DNA of 64,000 nt from Stomorhina lunata (Eukaryota > Arthropoda > Insecta > Diptera > Rhiniidae): positions 75,130,129 to 75,194,128 of the forward strand of contig OW121741.1 of the NCBI GenBank assembly GCA_933228675.1. Direction: 5' to 3'. The notes under the pieces are model-generated. The model ran no database searches. It had not been told where the DNA came from and saw only the letters and a list, made by a program, of their open reading frames with translations. A program made the position numbers and the translations under genes. Positions 43,404-53,075 of this stretch are shown one piece after another (the stretch's first letter is position 1; every line of letters starts with the position of its first letter).

Positions 43404-46400
43404 AATATAGTTTTTTTCAATTTGACATAGATAAAGAAAAGCCCCATTTAGATAACCATAACCACATATTTAACAGAAGTAAAACGGATGAAAAATCAAT
43501 AGACCATTACTTAGATACCCAACCTCAAACTAATACTCAAACGGCAGTAAATTATAATTTATCTTACGAGCAACGCTTAAAAATATATAATCAGAAAAGA
43601 GCTGAGATTTTTGATGACTTGCCCAAGACCAGTAATAAAATTTTGAAAACCAGGAACAGATACGTTAGAAGAAAACAAGAACGAAAGATCATTGCTTCCA
43701 CTATTATAGGTAGAGAGGAAGATATTAGACCTTACATGACTGTCGAAATACAAGGGACAAAGTTTCAAGGACTTTTAGACAGCGGTGCATCAGTTAGTTG
43801 CTTAGGAAAGAACTGCTTAGAAAACGTTAAGAGAATGGATACCACTGTTCTAGACTATAGGTCAACGGTAAGAACAGCTGATGGCAAGAAGCATCTTATT
43901 GTAGGTAAAGTCAGTGTAATGATACAATATGGCAACAAGTCTGTAGAAACAATATTGTATTTAATACCAAATTTAAGTCAGAAGTTAATCCTTGGGTACG
44001 ATTTTTGGAAAAGGATTGGGTTGAAAGTCTGTTTTGAGGAGAAGATGATAGGTGAAGTTTCAGCAGAAGTTACAGAAGAGATAAAAGTTCACCAATTGAC
44101 ATCACATCAACGTAGGGTATTAGAAAACGCAAAACTTTCTTTTCTTTGCCATACTCAATATGGTCTAGGCAGAACCACATTAGAGAAACACAAAATAGAT
44201 ACTGGCAACGCACTAGCAAAGAAAATGAGGCACTTTCCCGTAAGCCCCGCGGTTCAAAAATTAGTGTACGCCGAACTGGATAGGATGCTTGAGCTCGACG
44301 TGATAGAGGTGACTACTGAATCCGAATGGAATAACCGAACCACTCTGGTTATGAAACCCGGAAAGAATAGGCTATGTCTCGATGCGAGGGAGCTGAATAA
44401 GGTCACTAAAAAGGACTCTTATCCTCTCCCTAATATCGATGGCTTATTAGCTAGGCTAGGCGACACACACTTTATTTCAGCAATCGATTTAAAGGATGCG
44501 TTCTGGCAGATCCCTCTGGATGTGGAAAGTAGACCAAAAACAGCGTTTACAGTTCCTGGTAGACCACAATACCAGTTTAAGGTTATGCCTTTTGGACTCT
44601 GTAACGCTGCCCAGAGGCTTTGTCGATTGATGGATAAAGTGGTGCCGTCGGAGCTGAAAGACAGGGTTTTTGTTTACCTCGACGATCTGTTGGTAGTGTC
44701 TCCAAACTTTGAAGAACACATGGAAATGCTTCGAATCGTAGGACAAAAACTATCTAGTGCAGGCCTAACAATAAATATGCAAAAGTCTAAGTTTTGCTAT
44801 ACCGAACTGAAGTATTTAGGTTACATTGTAGGAGGTGGGAAATTAAAGCCCGACGACAATAAAGTAAAAGCAATATTAGAGATAAAGCCGCCGAAAACCC
44901 AAAAAGACGTAAGACGATTTCTAGGCACAGTAGGTTGGTATCGTCGGTTTATTCACGATTATTCAACACTCACCGCACCACTTACAGATACTCTGAAGAA
45001 ATCGCCTAAATTCCATCTTACTCCTGAAGCGTTGAAATCATTTGAAGAGCTTAAGCGCCGCTTAGTAACGAGTCCAGTTCTATCTAGCCCAAATTTTGAG
45101 AAACCCTTTTTCGTACAGTGTGATGCATCCAATGTAGGTATAGGAGCTGTCTTATTTCAAAAGGACGATGAGGAAAACGAACACCCGATAGAATACTTCT
45201 CCAAAAAGCTCAACAAAGCGCAGAAAAATTATTCTACAACAGAAAAAGAATGCCTAGCGGTAGTACTGGCCATAGAAAAATTTCGCCAATATATTGAATT
45301 AATGGACTTCACTGTCATTACCGATCATTCTAGTTTAAAGTGGCTTATGCGCCAGCAAGATTTAAATGGCAGACTGGCTAGGTGGAGCTTAAAACTCCAA
45401 GGGTTTAGGTTTAATATCGAGCACAGAAAAGGAACGAAAAATGTAGTACCAGATATGCTCTCTCGCTTAGATATGGAAGAAATAACTATTAACAACATTA
45501 TAGATTTCAATTCAGAAAATTTTAAAGGCAACGACTATTCGACATTAATTGACACTATTGAACAAAACAAAGAGAGGCTACCAGATTTGAAAGTTAACGA
45601 AGGCTTAGTGTACAAGAGGGTAAAGTTCAACAGAGATGACACCGATAACGAGGATGAGTGTTGGAGAATATGGTTGCCGATTGAACTGACTGAGAATTTA
45701 ATAAAAAGATCACATGAAGACAATACCTCACATGGAGGCATCGCAAAAACTCTGTATAACATAAGAGAATATTTTTACTGGCCTTCTATGGTTAAACAAA
45801 TTAGAGATTTCGTTAGGAATTGTTCGGTATGTAAAGAGACTAAACATCCTAAGCAGACACTTCGTCCTCCTATGGGATACGAAGTCAAAACTCAAAGACC
45901 ATTCCAAAAGATATATATAGATTTTTTAGGACCGTATCCCAGGACAAGAGTTGGCAATACATTCATTTTTATAGTACTTGACCACAAAACGAAATTTGTT
46001 TTATTAAAAGCTTTAGCTAAAGCCACTTCAAAGGCGGTGATAAGATTCCTCAGAGATGAAGTGTTTTACAAATTTGGAGTCCCAGAGGTTGTACACTCGG
46101 ACAACGGAAAACAATTTATATCGGAAGACTTTAAAGAATTTTTGAATCTATTTTCTGTGAGACATATTCGTAGCCCTATGTATACACCTCAAGCAAACGC
46201 TAGTGAGAGGGTGAACCAGTCAATCCTGAGCTCGATACGAAGTTTTTTGGATAAAGATCAAAGCAAATGGGATGAAAACTTAGCAAAAATAGAATGTTCC
46301 CTCAGATCGACAGTCCACTCTTCCACTGGTGTTACTCCTTACTTCGCATTGACAGGCTATAACATGATTACACATGCTGACGCATATGAAATCCTAAAAA

Positions 46401-46738
46401 AATTGAAATCTGCCGAAGAGGGAGATATCCTTATTTTACCTAAGTCCTCACGTATGCAATTGGTGCATCAGAAAGTAGGTGAAAAACTACATGAGGCATA
46501 TCAGAGAAATCTAAAATCTTATAATCTAAAAAGCAGGCAGATAAAATATGTTACCGGTCAAGAAGTTTACCGCAAAAATTTTGTGCAAAGCAATTTTGCA
46601 AAAGGCATAAACGCTAAACTTTGTAAACCTTGGCTGAAATGCAGAATTAGGAGAGTAATGGGTAATAGTCAATACGAGATCGAAAACCTAAGAGGACAGT
46701 TAATAGGGGTGATTCATGCACAACATCTAAAACAGTGA
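43292..46738 (+). CDS. pol: Pol polyprotein: protease, reverse transcriptase, RNase H, integrase
   Basis: Open over 1148 codons in the -1 frame relative to gag. The ATG at 43292 overlaps gag; the natural protein is probably made by frameshift. Domains: aspartic protease LLDSGAS (D163); RT with NRLCLDARELN, FKVMPFGL and YLDD (D464, D465); RNase H D611, E653, D678 (QCDAS, TEKEC, ITDHSS); integrase zinc motif H808, H814, C844, C847; catalytic D877, D937, E972 (IDFLG, HSDNGKQF, PQANASERVN). All key residues are present. The D-to-E spacing of 34 intervening residues is usual for insect gypsy relatives. No chromodomain or env follows. Confidence 0.95.
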   Translation: MWVRGVNKSNLSQMYGKPKIEHAENWASVFNSERSPVEYSFFQFDIDKEKPHLDNHNHIFNRSKTDEKSIDHYLDTQPQTNTQTAVNYNLSYEQRLKIYNQKRAEIFDDLPKTSNKILKTRNRYVRRKQERKIIASTIIGREEDIRPYMTVEIQGTKFQGLLDSGASVSCLGKNCLENVKRMDTTVLDYRSTVRTADGKKHLIVGKVSVMIQYGNKSVETILYLIPNLSQKLILGYDFWKRIGLKVCFEEKMIGEVSAEVTEEIKVHQLTSHQRRVLENAKLSFLCHTQYGLGRTTLEKHKIDTGNALAKKMRHFPVSPAVQKLVYAELDRMLELDVIEVTTESEWNNRTTLVMKPGKNRLCLDARELNKVTKKDSYPLPNIDGLLARLGDTHFISAIDLKDAFWQIPLDVESRPKTAFTVPGRPQYQFKVMPFGLCNAAQRLCRLMDKVVPSELKDRVFVYLDDLLVVSPNFEEHMEMLRIVGQKLSSAGLTINMQKSKFCYTELKYLGYIVGGGKLKPDDNKVKAILEIKPPKTQKDVRRFLGTVGWYRRFIHDYSTLTAPLTDTLKKSPKFHLTPEALKSFEELKRRLVTSPVLSSPNFEKPFFVQCDASNVGIGAVLFQKDDEENEHPIEYFSKKLNKAQKNYSTTEKECLAVVLAIEKFRQYIELMDFTVITDHSSLKWLMRQQDLNGRLARWSLKLQGFRFNIEHRKGTKNVVPDMLSRLDMEEITINNIIDFNSENFKGNDYSTLIDTIEQNKERLPDLKVNEGLVYKRVKFNRDDTDNEDECWRIWLPIELTENLIKRSHEDNTSHGGIAKTLYNIREYFYWPSMVKQIRDFVRNCSVCKETKHPKQTLRPPMGYEVKTQRPFQKIYIDFLGPYPRTRVGNTFIFIVLDHKTKFVLLKALAKATSKAVIRFLRDEVFYKFGVPEVVHSDNGKQFISEDFKEFLNLFSVRHIRSPMYTPQANASERVNQSILSSIRSFLDKDQSKWDENLAKIECSLRSTVHSSTGVTPYFALTGYNMITHADAYEILKKLKSAEEGDILILPKSSRMQLVHQKVGEKLHEAYQRNLKSYNLKSRQIKYVTGQEVYRKNFVQSNFAKGINAKLCKPWLKCRIRRVMGNSQYEIENLRGQLIGVIHAQHLKQ
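43343..43349 (+). promoter_or_regulatory. Candidate -1 frameshift heptamer (C CCA AAA)
   Basis: Within the gag/pol overlap, the gag frame reads C|CCA|AAA, the X XXY YYZ form for -1 slippage. A single -1 slip here enters the pol frame 54 nt before the gag stop. No stable downstream pseudoknot is obvious by eye, and the flanking GC content is modest. Other routes to Pol (splicing, reinitiation at 43292) remain possible. Confidence 0.5.
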
Positions 46739-47559
46739 AGACACTGTAAATGTTGGTTAGGAGTTTTCTAATTCTTAATCTGTGTTAGGGTCAGAATAAT
46801 CCTTTACATGTATGTGTATGTAATTTTTGTGTGAAATTTTCCTATTGTTATTATGGATATAGAAAAAGAAAAAAATACTTGAATTTATTATTAAAATCCG
46901 GTGCAATCCCTATACTAAAGTTTCGCTGTAAAATGGTAAAACTATTCAGGGAACACCTAAAAAAAAAAAAAAAATTTTTTTGAACTCAACTATTTGAATT
47001 TAGAAACATTTCCCTAATTTCAAATGTAAATGGTTCAAACAATCTTTTAATTATTACCATATGTATATTTAAATAGTAAGGAAGAATATAAATTACTATT
47101 TTAATAACTTTCACTCACCATATATATAAACATGTAGGAGCAAATTCTGAATGAATTCCCTAATCACAATTGGAAAAGTAAAGGCCACGACGTTGTTATT
47201 GTGGTAAATATCTTCTATAATACTTTTGCTATTATCATTATTCTCGCATATACTTGTACATATTAATATCGTTGGCTACTAATCCATAATTGTCAAAAAT
47301 TTTGTCTTTAATTTTCGTAGTAATCGCAAAACTAGTCCTAAAGCCACGTTTTTCGAAAGTTCAGATATTTCAATTTTTTTTAAGTTTTTTTAAAGAAGAA
47401 CAACAGATTTTCAATTTAGAAATTTTTTTTTTACATAAATTAGCATTTAATATTTTTTGAAGTTATATTATTCATATTATTTATATTAAACAAGAGTTGT
47501 TGGCTGTCTTGGATTCCCTACTCTTTTTGCAACACAAATGGTTGAAAAAGCGCAGGCTT
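46739..47559 (+). other. Non-coding 3' region of the retrotransposon
   Basis: 820 nt between pol stop and 3' LTR without a long frame, so no envelope gene. The stretch before the LTR (gttgaaaaagcgcaggct) is only weakly purine-rich, so I cannot assign the polypurine tract with certainty. Confidence 0.6.
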
Positions 47560-50554
47560 TGTGACGATAAAATTTATCAGATTACGACACTTTCAATTTC
47601 TCTCATGTAGACCAACTATGAAAATAGAAATTGTTTAAACCCATCAACTGTTTACAAGATCAAAAATTTACAGATATGGCACACGCAAAGTTTATAAATA
47701 TTGGCAACACTCTTTATTTTATTCCTTTTTCAAAAAACCATTAACGAACAAAGTGATCGGCTGCAAAAAAATAGTGGTGCAACAAAATTGATTTTTTTTA
47801 CTAAGTGATTTCAAAGTATTGATCGAAACGTAAATCTTTGCCTTAATGTTTGCTTCATTGGATAATGTAAGTAGGAATAATTGATATAATTGTGTCTCAG
47901 GGTCATGTTGCCTATCTTATACATTTTTTTTGCACATACAGAAAAAAAATAGCAAGTAGAGTCAGACGCTGCCGGCAACCATCAGCCAAAGGTTCCGAAG
48001 TGGAACAGGTACCTCAAAAAATTGGACCAAACCACGTAAGTCACCAGCCAGTCACGTTTTTTTAATTCGAATGAAAGTCCAGGTATAAAACGTTTTTTGG
48101 AAAAATCCAAGGCATCAATTTACGCCAGGTACCGTTAGGCCGGCACGCGTCTGTCGAAAAAAATAAAACAGAACACGAGTTCTTAATAATATTAAAAAAA
48201 CTACATATTTGAAAAATTTGACAAAAAGTAGTTTTATAACTACAGTATGGCCATAATTGACGACTTAAGTTAAAATTGGACCAAGCCACGTAAGTCACCA
48301 GTCACGTTTTTTTTAAATTCAAATAAAAGTAAAGGTATAAACCGCTTTTTGGGAAAAAACCAAGGCATCAATTTACGACAGGTACCGTTAGGTCGGCACG
48401 TGTCTGTAGAAGAAAAAAAAAACAGAACACGAGTTCTTAATATAATATAAAAAAAAAAACACATGTTTGAAAAATTTGACAAAAATAAGTAGTCTTATAA
48501 ATATGACCCAGAAAAAAAAAAAGAAAATGCATTTAAAAAAATTGATAAAAAAATTTAAAAATCACCTAAACATAATTCTTCATCACCCTTAAAATTAAAA
48601 TTTATAATACTATAGTTACATACTAATTATTATATTGTATAAATACATCTTATTCTACACTTTATTATTAGACTTACTAATATAATACGATATAGAAAAA
48701 GGTATTCAGTTATGAAGAAATATTACTGATTAAAATACTATTCAATTCTTAATACTATTTTATAACTTAAGTTTAATCATAATTTAATACTATTTTAGTG
48801 ATTTCTAATTTTAGTTAAATTTAAGAACCTAAAAACTATCTAAGAATAAGGATGTGTATATATTAAAGTTGTTTTATAATTACAGTAGTGCCTAAATTGA
48901 CGGCTTAAATTAAATATGGTCAAAAACAAAAAAAAAAAAAAGAAAATGCAATTAGAAATTTAAAAATCACCTTAAACAAAATTAATTTACCACCCTTATA
49001 ATTAAAATTTGTATTGCTAAAGTTAAATACTAATAATTATTTTTTTTATAAATATATCTCATTAGACACTTAATTATTATACTTAGGAATGATGCGATAT
49101 AGAAAAAGATAATGAGTTATGAATAAACACTAATGAATAAAATACTATTCGATTCTAAATACTATTTTATAAATTAAGTTTAATCATAATTTAATACTAT
49201 TTTAGGGATTTTCAATATAAGAACATAAAATTTAAGATGGAATATGTATGTAGGCAAGTGGTTTCATCATAACAGTAGAGCCTAGATAACTGTGACAGCA
49301 AAAAAATAAAATAATAAATTAAATGAATGGATAAATTCTTAGAATCATAAAATTTGTTCAAAATCAAAATAAACAATAATAAAATTATTTTATAATAGAT
49401 AAATTAATAAATCATTATAAAAATAATATATAATTGAATAAACAAATAATTATGAAAATAATAAATAAATAAATGGATAAATAAATGAATAACTAAATGA
49501 ATAATTAAATAAATAAATTAAAATTAATAAATAATTAAATAATATGAAAATCAAGTAAATATCAAAAAAAAAAAAAAAAATAATACATATGTAGATTTAA
49601 ACATTCACTACTACTTATAGTATCGAACTAATTTAGAAATATTAAATAGTAGGAGCTAAGATAATTAATCGAATAGAATTAAAAAAAAAAAAAAAGGGAA
49701 TACGCTTAAATAAGATTTTTGACCCAATAAAACAATTTATAATCATACAAAAATAATTAAATAGAATTAGAGTAAAATTGATCTTGAGATATATATATAT
49801 ATAAAAAAAAAAAAAAAATAATAATTTTTCCTAAAAGAAACCTAAATATTTTTTAAAGTACCAGCAAAAAATATATAAAAGTTAGTTTCTTATAATATTT
49901 ATCTTTTTACCTGAATCATATATCAAATATTTGCCAATTTCATGTAAGATCTCCTTTATTAATATATATGTATATTTTTAGGATTACTTTTATGCTTTTA
50001 GTATAAGTATTGCAATTATATTGTATAATTATATTATTGTTTATAAAGAAATAAATTCTTTAATATGTATATTTTATCTTGAAATATGTGGTAAAACTAT
50101 TTTATTTGGGTTGAGATGTAGTAGCTGCTAGAAAAAATGTTTCAGTGGTGAGTTTGACAGGGGACAATACAAACATTATTTAGGTATAAAGTATTGTTCA
50201 TGGATGACTGCAATATGTCATACGGGGAGGGCAGCCTGCCCAGGATACCAACACCTAGTCCTGAGGAAATTTGAGTCCGGAAGTATGTAAGTTCTCATCA
50301 ACGAATGTCCGTCTGCTAATATTGGTCCGCCTTTCTAAATTTTGTGTTGTCCAATGTTCCATGTTCATCAAGCTTCAATTTTTTTTGGCACGAGATTTTT
50401 TTTGTATGATGTGCTTAACCATGTGGAAAAGAACCCCCCATTCCCGGCGAGCTAAAGCCAAAACACCGAAGTGCCACTCCACTATGAAGCGACAGGTAAG
50501 TTGAAGTATTTTAAGTTCTTCAACCAACCAAACAAGCACGCAGAAATCATCATA
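47560..50554 (+). repeat. 3' LTR (2995 bp)
   Basis: Reads the same as the 5' LTR except for one extra A in a run near 48520 and one fewer T in a run near 50400. These two indels cancel, so both LTRs are the same length. Many AATAAA strings occur in the AT-rich part, so the poly(A) site cannot be fixed by eye. The same internal repeats are present as in the 5' copy. Confidence 0.93.
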
Positions 50555-50558
50555 TATT

Positions 50559-51551
50559 TTTAGCATTCATGCTTGTCTACTATTTGGACTTCTGTTTTTT
50601 TTTCATTTGTAACTGATAATATGATATTTTCTTTTCCATTTCTGTGGCTTTGTTGATTAGCATGTCGACTACTAAGCATAACAAACCATTTCATTCTCGG
50701 TTCGATCCCCGATCTCAATTTCAGTTGTAAAGTGTTACTATAAAGACTTATCACTCCTTTTCACCACCACCTACTATCCCCTTTCCAAAGAAGGTAACCC
50801 AGAGTGTTACTTCACTCTTTTTGTCTATTAACTAACTAATAAAAAGCTAATTTTAAGTTAGTTGAAAAGTCATGCAAGGTCGGATAGTGACTACCTTCAA
50901 TGACTTTTCTTCGGTAAAAGTAATCCAAACATCAACCACAACTAGTTGACGAAAAATTCACTTTAAATTTGTTTAAAGTTAACTGAGTTACCAGCATGGT
51001 TGTTTGTGTGTTAATCACATATAAACAGTTAAATCGATTTTCATGAATTGAATTTATCAAAAAGTCTTTAAGTTTCTTAAAAAAAAAAATTTGGTGAAAT
51101 ACAAACAAGATCGGAATAGCGTTTCTTTAAACAAATTAAAGGCAGAGTTACTGTACTTCGTGCATCTAAAATTTGTATCATTTAAAAACAAACTGATTCA
51201 GAGCAAGGGATTTCCTCGCTTTAAATATAAAAATACTAATTTTTGTGAAACTTTTTAGATAAGTTTTGATAAGATTAAGTGGGATAGCGTATAGGGGAAC
51301 TTTGCCCCAATTCTTAAATATAATGTGTATATATATAAAAGTAAATATTAGTAAATACAAATTTTTATATCAGTATCGGTATGGAACGAGGAAAAATTAT
51401 GAATCATAAGTTCAGCACATGTTTGAAAAATTTTGAAATGGCTCATTAAGATTTTGAAATGGCTCATTAAGAGTGTTTCTATAGAAAACAAACAATTTTA
51501 TTTTTATATTTATTTATTTGTTTAATAAATGAAAATTTTTAAGTTGATTTT
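50559..51551. other. Unassigned DNA right of the retrotransposon
   Basis: No gene seen. A tRNA-like B box (cggttcgatccccg, about 50698-50711) with a weak A-box-like tggctttgttga (50645) may be a SINE fragment. At 50865-50908 AAAAGTCATGCAAGGT and ACCTTCAATGACTTTT form a 16-bp imperfect hairpin. AATAAA-type signals for jhamt-3 lie on the minus strand near 51500-51535. Confidence 0.4.
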
Positions 51552-52527
51552 TTAAATTTTTGAAGTAGTCGAAAAAGGTTTTTTGGCATAGACAATGAAT
51601 AACTTATAAGTAGTAGCAAATTTATTTTCGGTCAAATTTAAACTAATCAATGTCTCAGTTATATCATCGATATAGTCTGAATGCAAAGATTTCGGTATGC
51701 GCTCAAGAAATGGATTAACGGCTTCGAAGTTATCTAAAATATATTTAATATATAAATATTAGTAACTATATCTGTTTTTGATTTTCACATTAACAATCTT
51801 ACCTCGAAAGGCCTCTGGATTTTGATAGTCGTGCACCAGCTCTCTTAGCTCTATTTGAACATCCGAAAATCCCACTTGCTTAAGCAATGAAGAAAATTCC
51901 TTTTCAGGATCAGGGGAGAAATGATATGGCGATATATAAAGATCAGCATCTGTCATGTACTCAGACCATTTAGACGATTTGCTTAAAATGTTGTAGGTAT
52001 CAAATATCGGATGCTGGCTTAGAAATACAAAAAGGCAATCGCCACCCTCTTTTTTGAGAAGCTCAAAAACGTTTTGTATACATTGCCTGAAAATATAAGC
52101 AAAATTATTATATATTTTAATGCTAAAATATAAGAGGTATTTCGTAGTATATGTACTTCTGATTTTGTATCCAGTGCAAACAATAAAAGGAAGTTACATG
52201 ATCAAACTGTTCCCTTAAATCTATTGGTAACTCCTTTTCAACAATATCCAATACTCTAAAATCACATTTTTCTTTTGATTTATATAAATCCCGGGCATAG
52301 TCCATCATTTGTTTGGATAGATCTGAACCCACAATTTGTTTGAAAGTTGGCGGCATTATGGGATAGACAAAATCCATTAAAACATCTCCCGGACCAGTGC
52401 CGATATCCAACAAAGTATCGAATCCATCTGGACGCCACTGCAACTTGTTGGAGTATTCCTTAATGACCTGTTCCGCATCGCGTCTCTGAATTTCATTGGA
52501 TTTATTATACAAATCGGGATTATTCAT
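51552..52527 (-). CDS. jhamt: Juvenile hormone acid O-methyltransferase, copy 3
   Basis: Exons 52527-52157, 52086-51803 and 51733-51552 (371, 284, 182 nt), phases 2 and 1, give 278 aa. Starts MNNPDLYNKSNEIQRRD. The SAM motif is LLDIGTGPGDVLMD, followed by IVGSDLSKQMMDYARD, VTSFYCLHW, GGDCLFVFL and, in exon 3, NPFLERIPKSL. One codon is lost in the VLDIVEKELP region relative to copies 1 and 2. Splice sites CAGAA|GTACAT, tttcag|GCAA, CGAG|GTAAGA and attttag|ATAAC are good. No disabling change is seen. It is closest to jhamt-4, which points the other way beyond the 8-kb satellite. Predicted to methylate juvenile hormone acid; substrate preference could differ between the two pairs. Confidence 0.92.
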
Positions 52528-52605
52528 TTTTTTATCAAATTTTTTTGATTGGCTTTCCGAATCAAATTTAAGAACTTGAACTATTAGAACTCAATTTTCT
52601 ATTAG

Positions 52606-52643
52606 AACTGATATAGTTTATTTGCAAAACTTTGGTTTTTATA
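52606..52643 (-). promoter_or_regulatory. TATA box and initiator of jhamt-3
   Basis: Minus-strand TATAAAA (52643-52637) and TCAGTT (52611-52606), an exact match to the arthropod initiator TCAGTY. The A at 52609 would be the start site, 34 nt from the first T of the TATA box. The same layout is found for jhamt-4. Confidence 0.72.
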
Positions 52644-53075
52644 CTTTTAAAGCTTAATATATAATAGATATAATCAACGATATCGAAAAACTTCACCTAA
52701 TAGATATTGGTTTGTATCTTAAATGATAACAGTTTTATTCAGAAATATCTAAAATATTTAATAGCATATCAAAAATGTTTGAAAACTCCCAATTGCATTA
52801 ATATTTAATATGTTGGTATACATAAGACATATCGGGACAAGGTTCAGACCTAGTTAATTACAAATAACTTTATATATAATATCACGTTTAAGAAAGGGGT
52901 TTGTTCTTATTTGTTTATAAATAAATATATACAAACAAACCTAAATTCGAATAGTTTTGTATTCAATGAAATTACTTTATCTTAATAATTTTATGAAACA
53001 CGTGAATTTGATCAGTTGCAATTTTTACTTCCATGACAGTCGGGTCTTGATTAGAGAAATAATTGTAAATCTTAA
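52644..53075 (-). promoter_or_regulatory. Upstream region of jhamt-3, shared with jhamt-4
   Basis: About 400 bp before the TATA box are alignable, in inverse orientation, to 61570-61860 upstream of jhamt-4. Shared landmarks include aactgatcaaattcacgt, attcgaattnggttg-type and aatatctnttaggtgaag strings. The region then meets the satellite at 53076. No coding sequence is seen. Confidence 0.6.

Larger units (their letters stand above)
38050..50554 (+). mobile_element. Ty3/gypsy LTR retrotransposon with 3-kb LTRs
   Basis: 12.5 kb: LTR (38050-41044), tRNA-Lys type primer site (41050), long leader, gag (41898), pol (43292), 820-nt non-coding tail, LTR (47560-50554). Order PR-RT-RNaseH-IN is Ty3/gypsy. 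No env-like frame is present. Both coding regions are open and the LTRs differ only by homopolymer-length changes that I can see, so insertion was recent and the copy may be active. CCHC plus CxxC gag knuckles, a Lys primer and long LTRs suggest the Osvaldo/Ulysses group (family knowledge, not searched). Confidence 0.95.

Noticed and set aside
46739..47559. Search for an env-like third frame in the Ty3/gypsy element
   Set aside because: No frame of useful length, signal peptide or membrane segment between pol and the 3' LTR.
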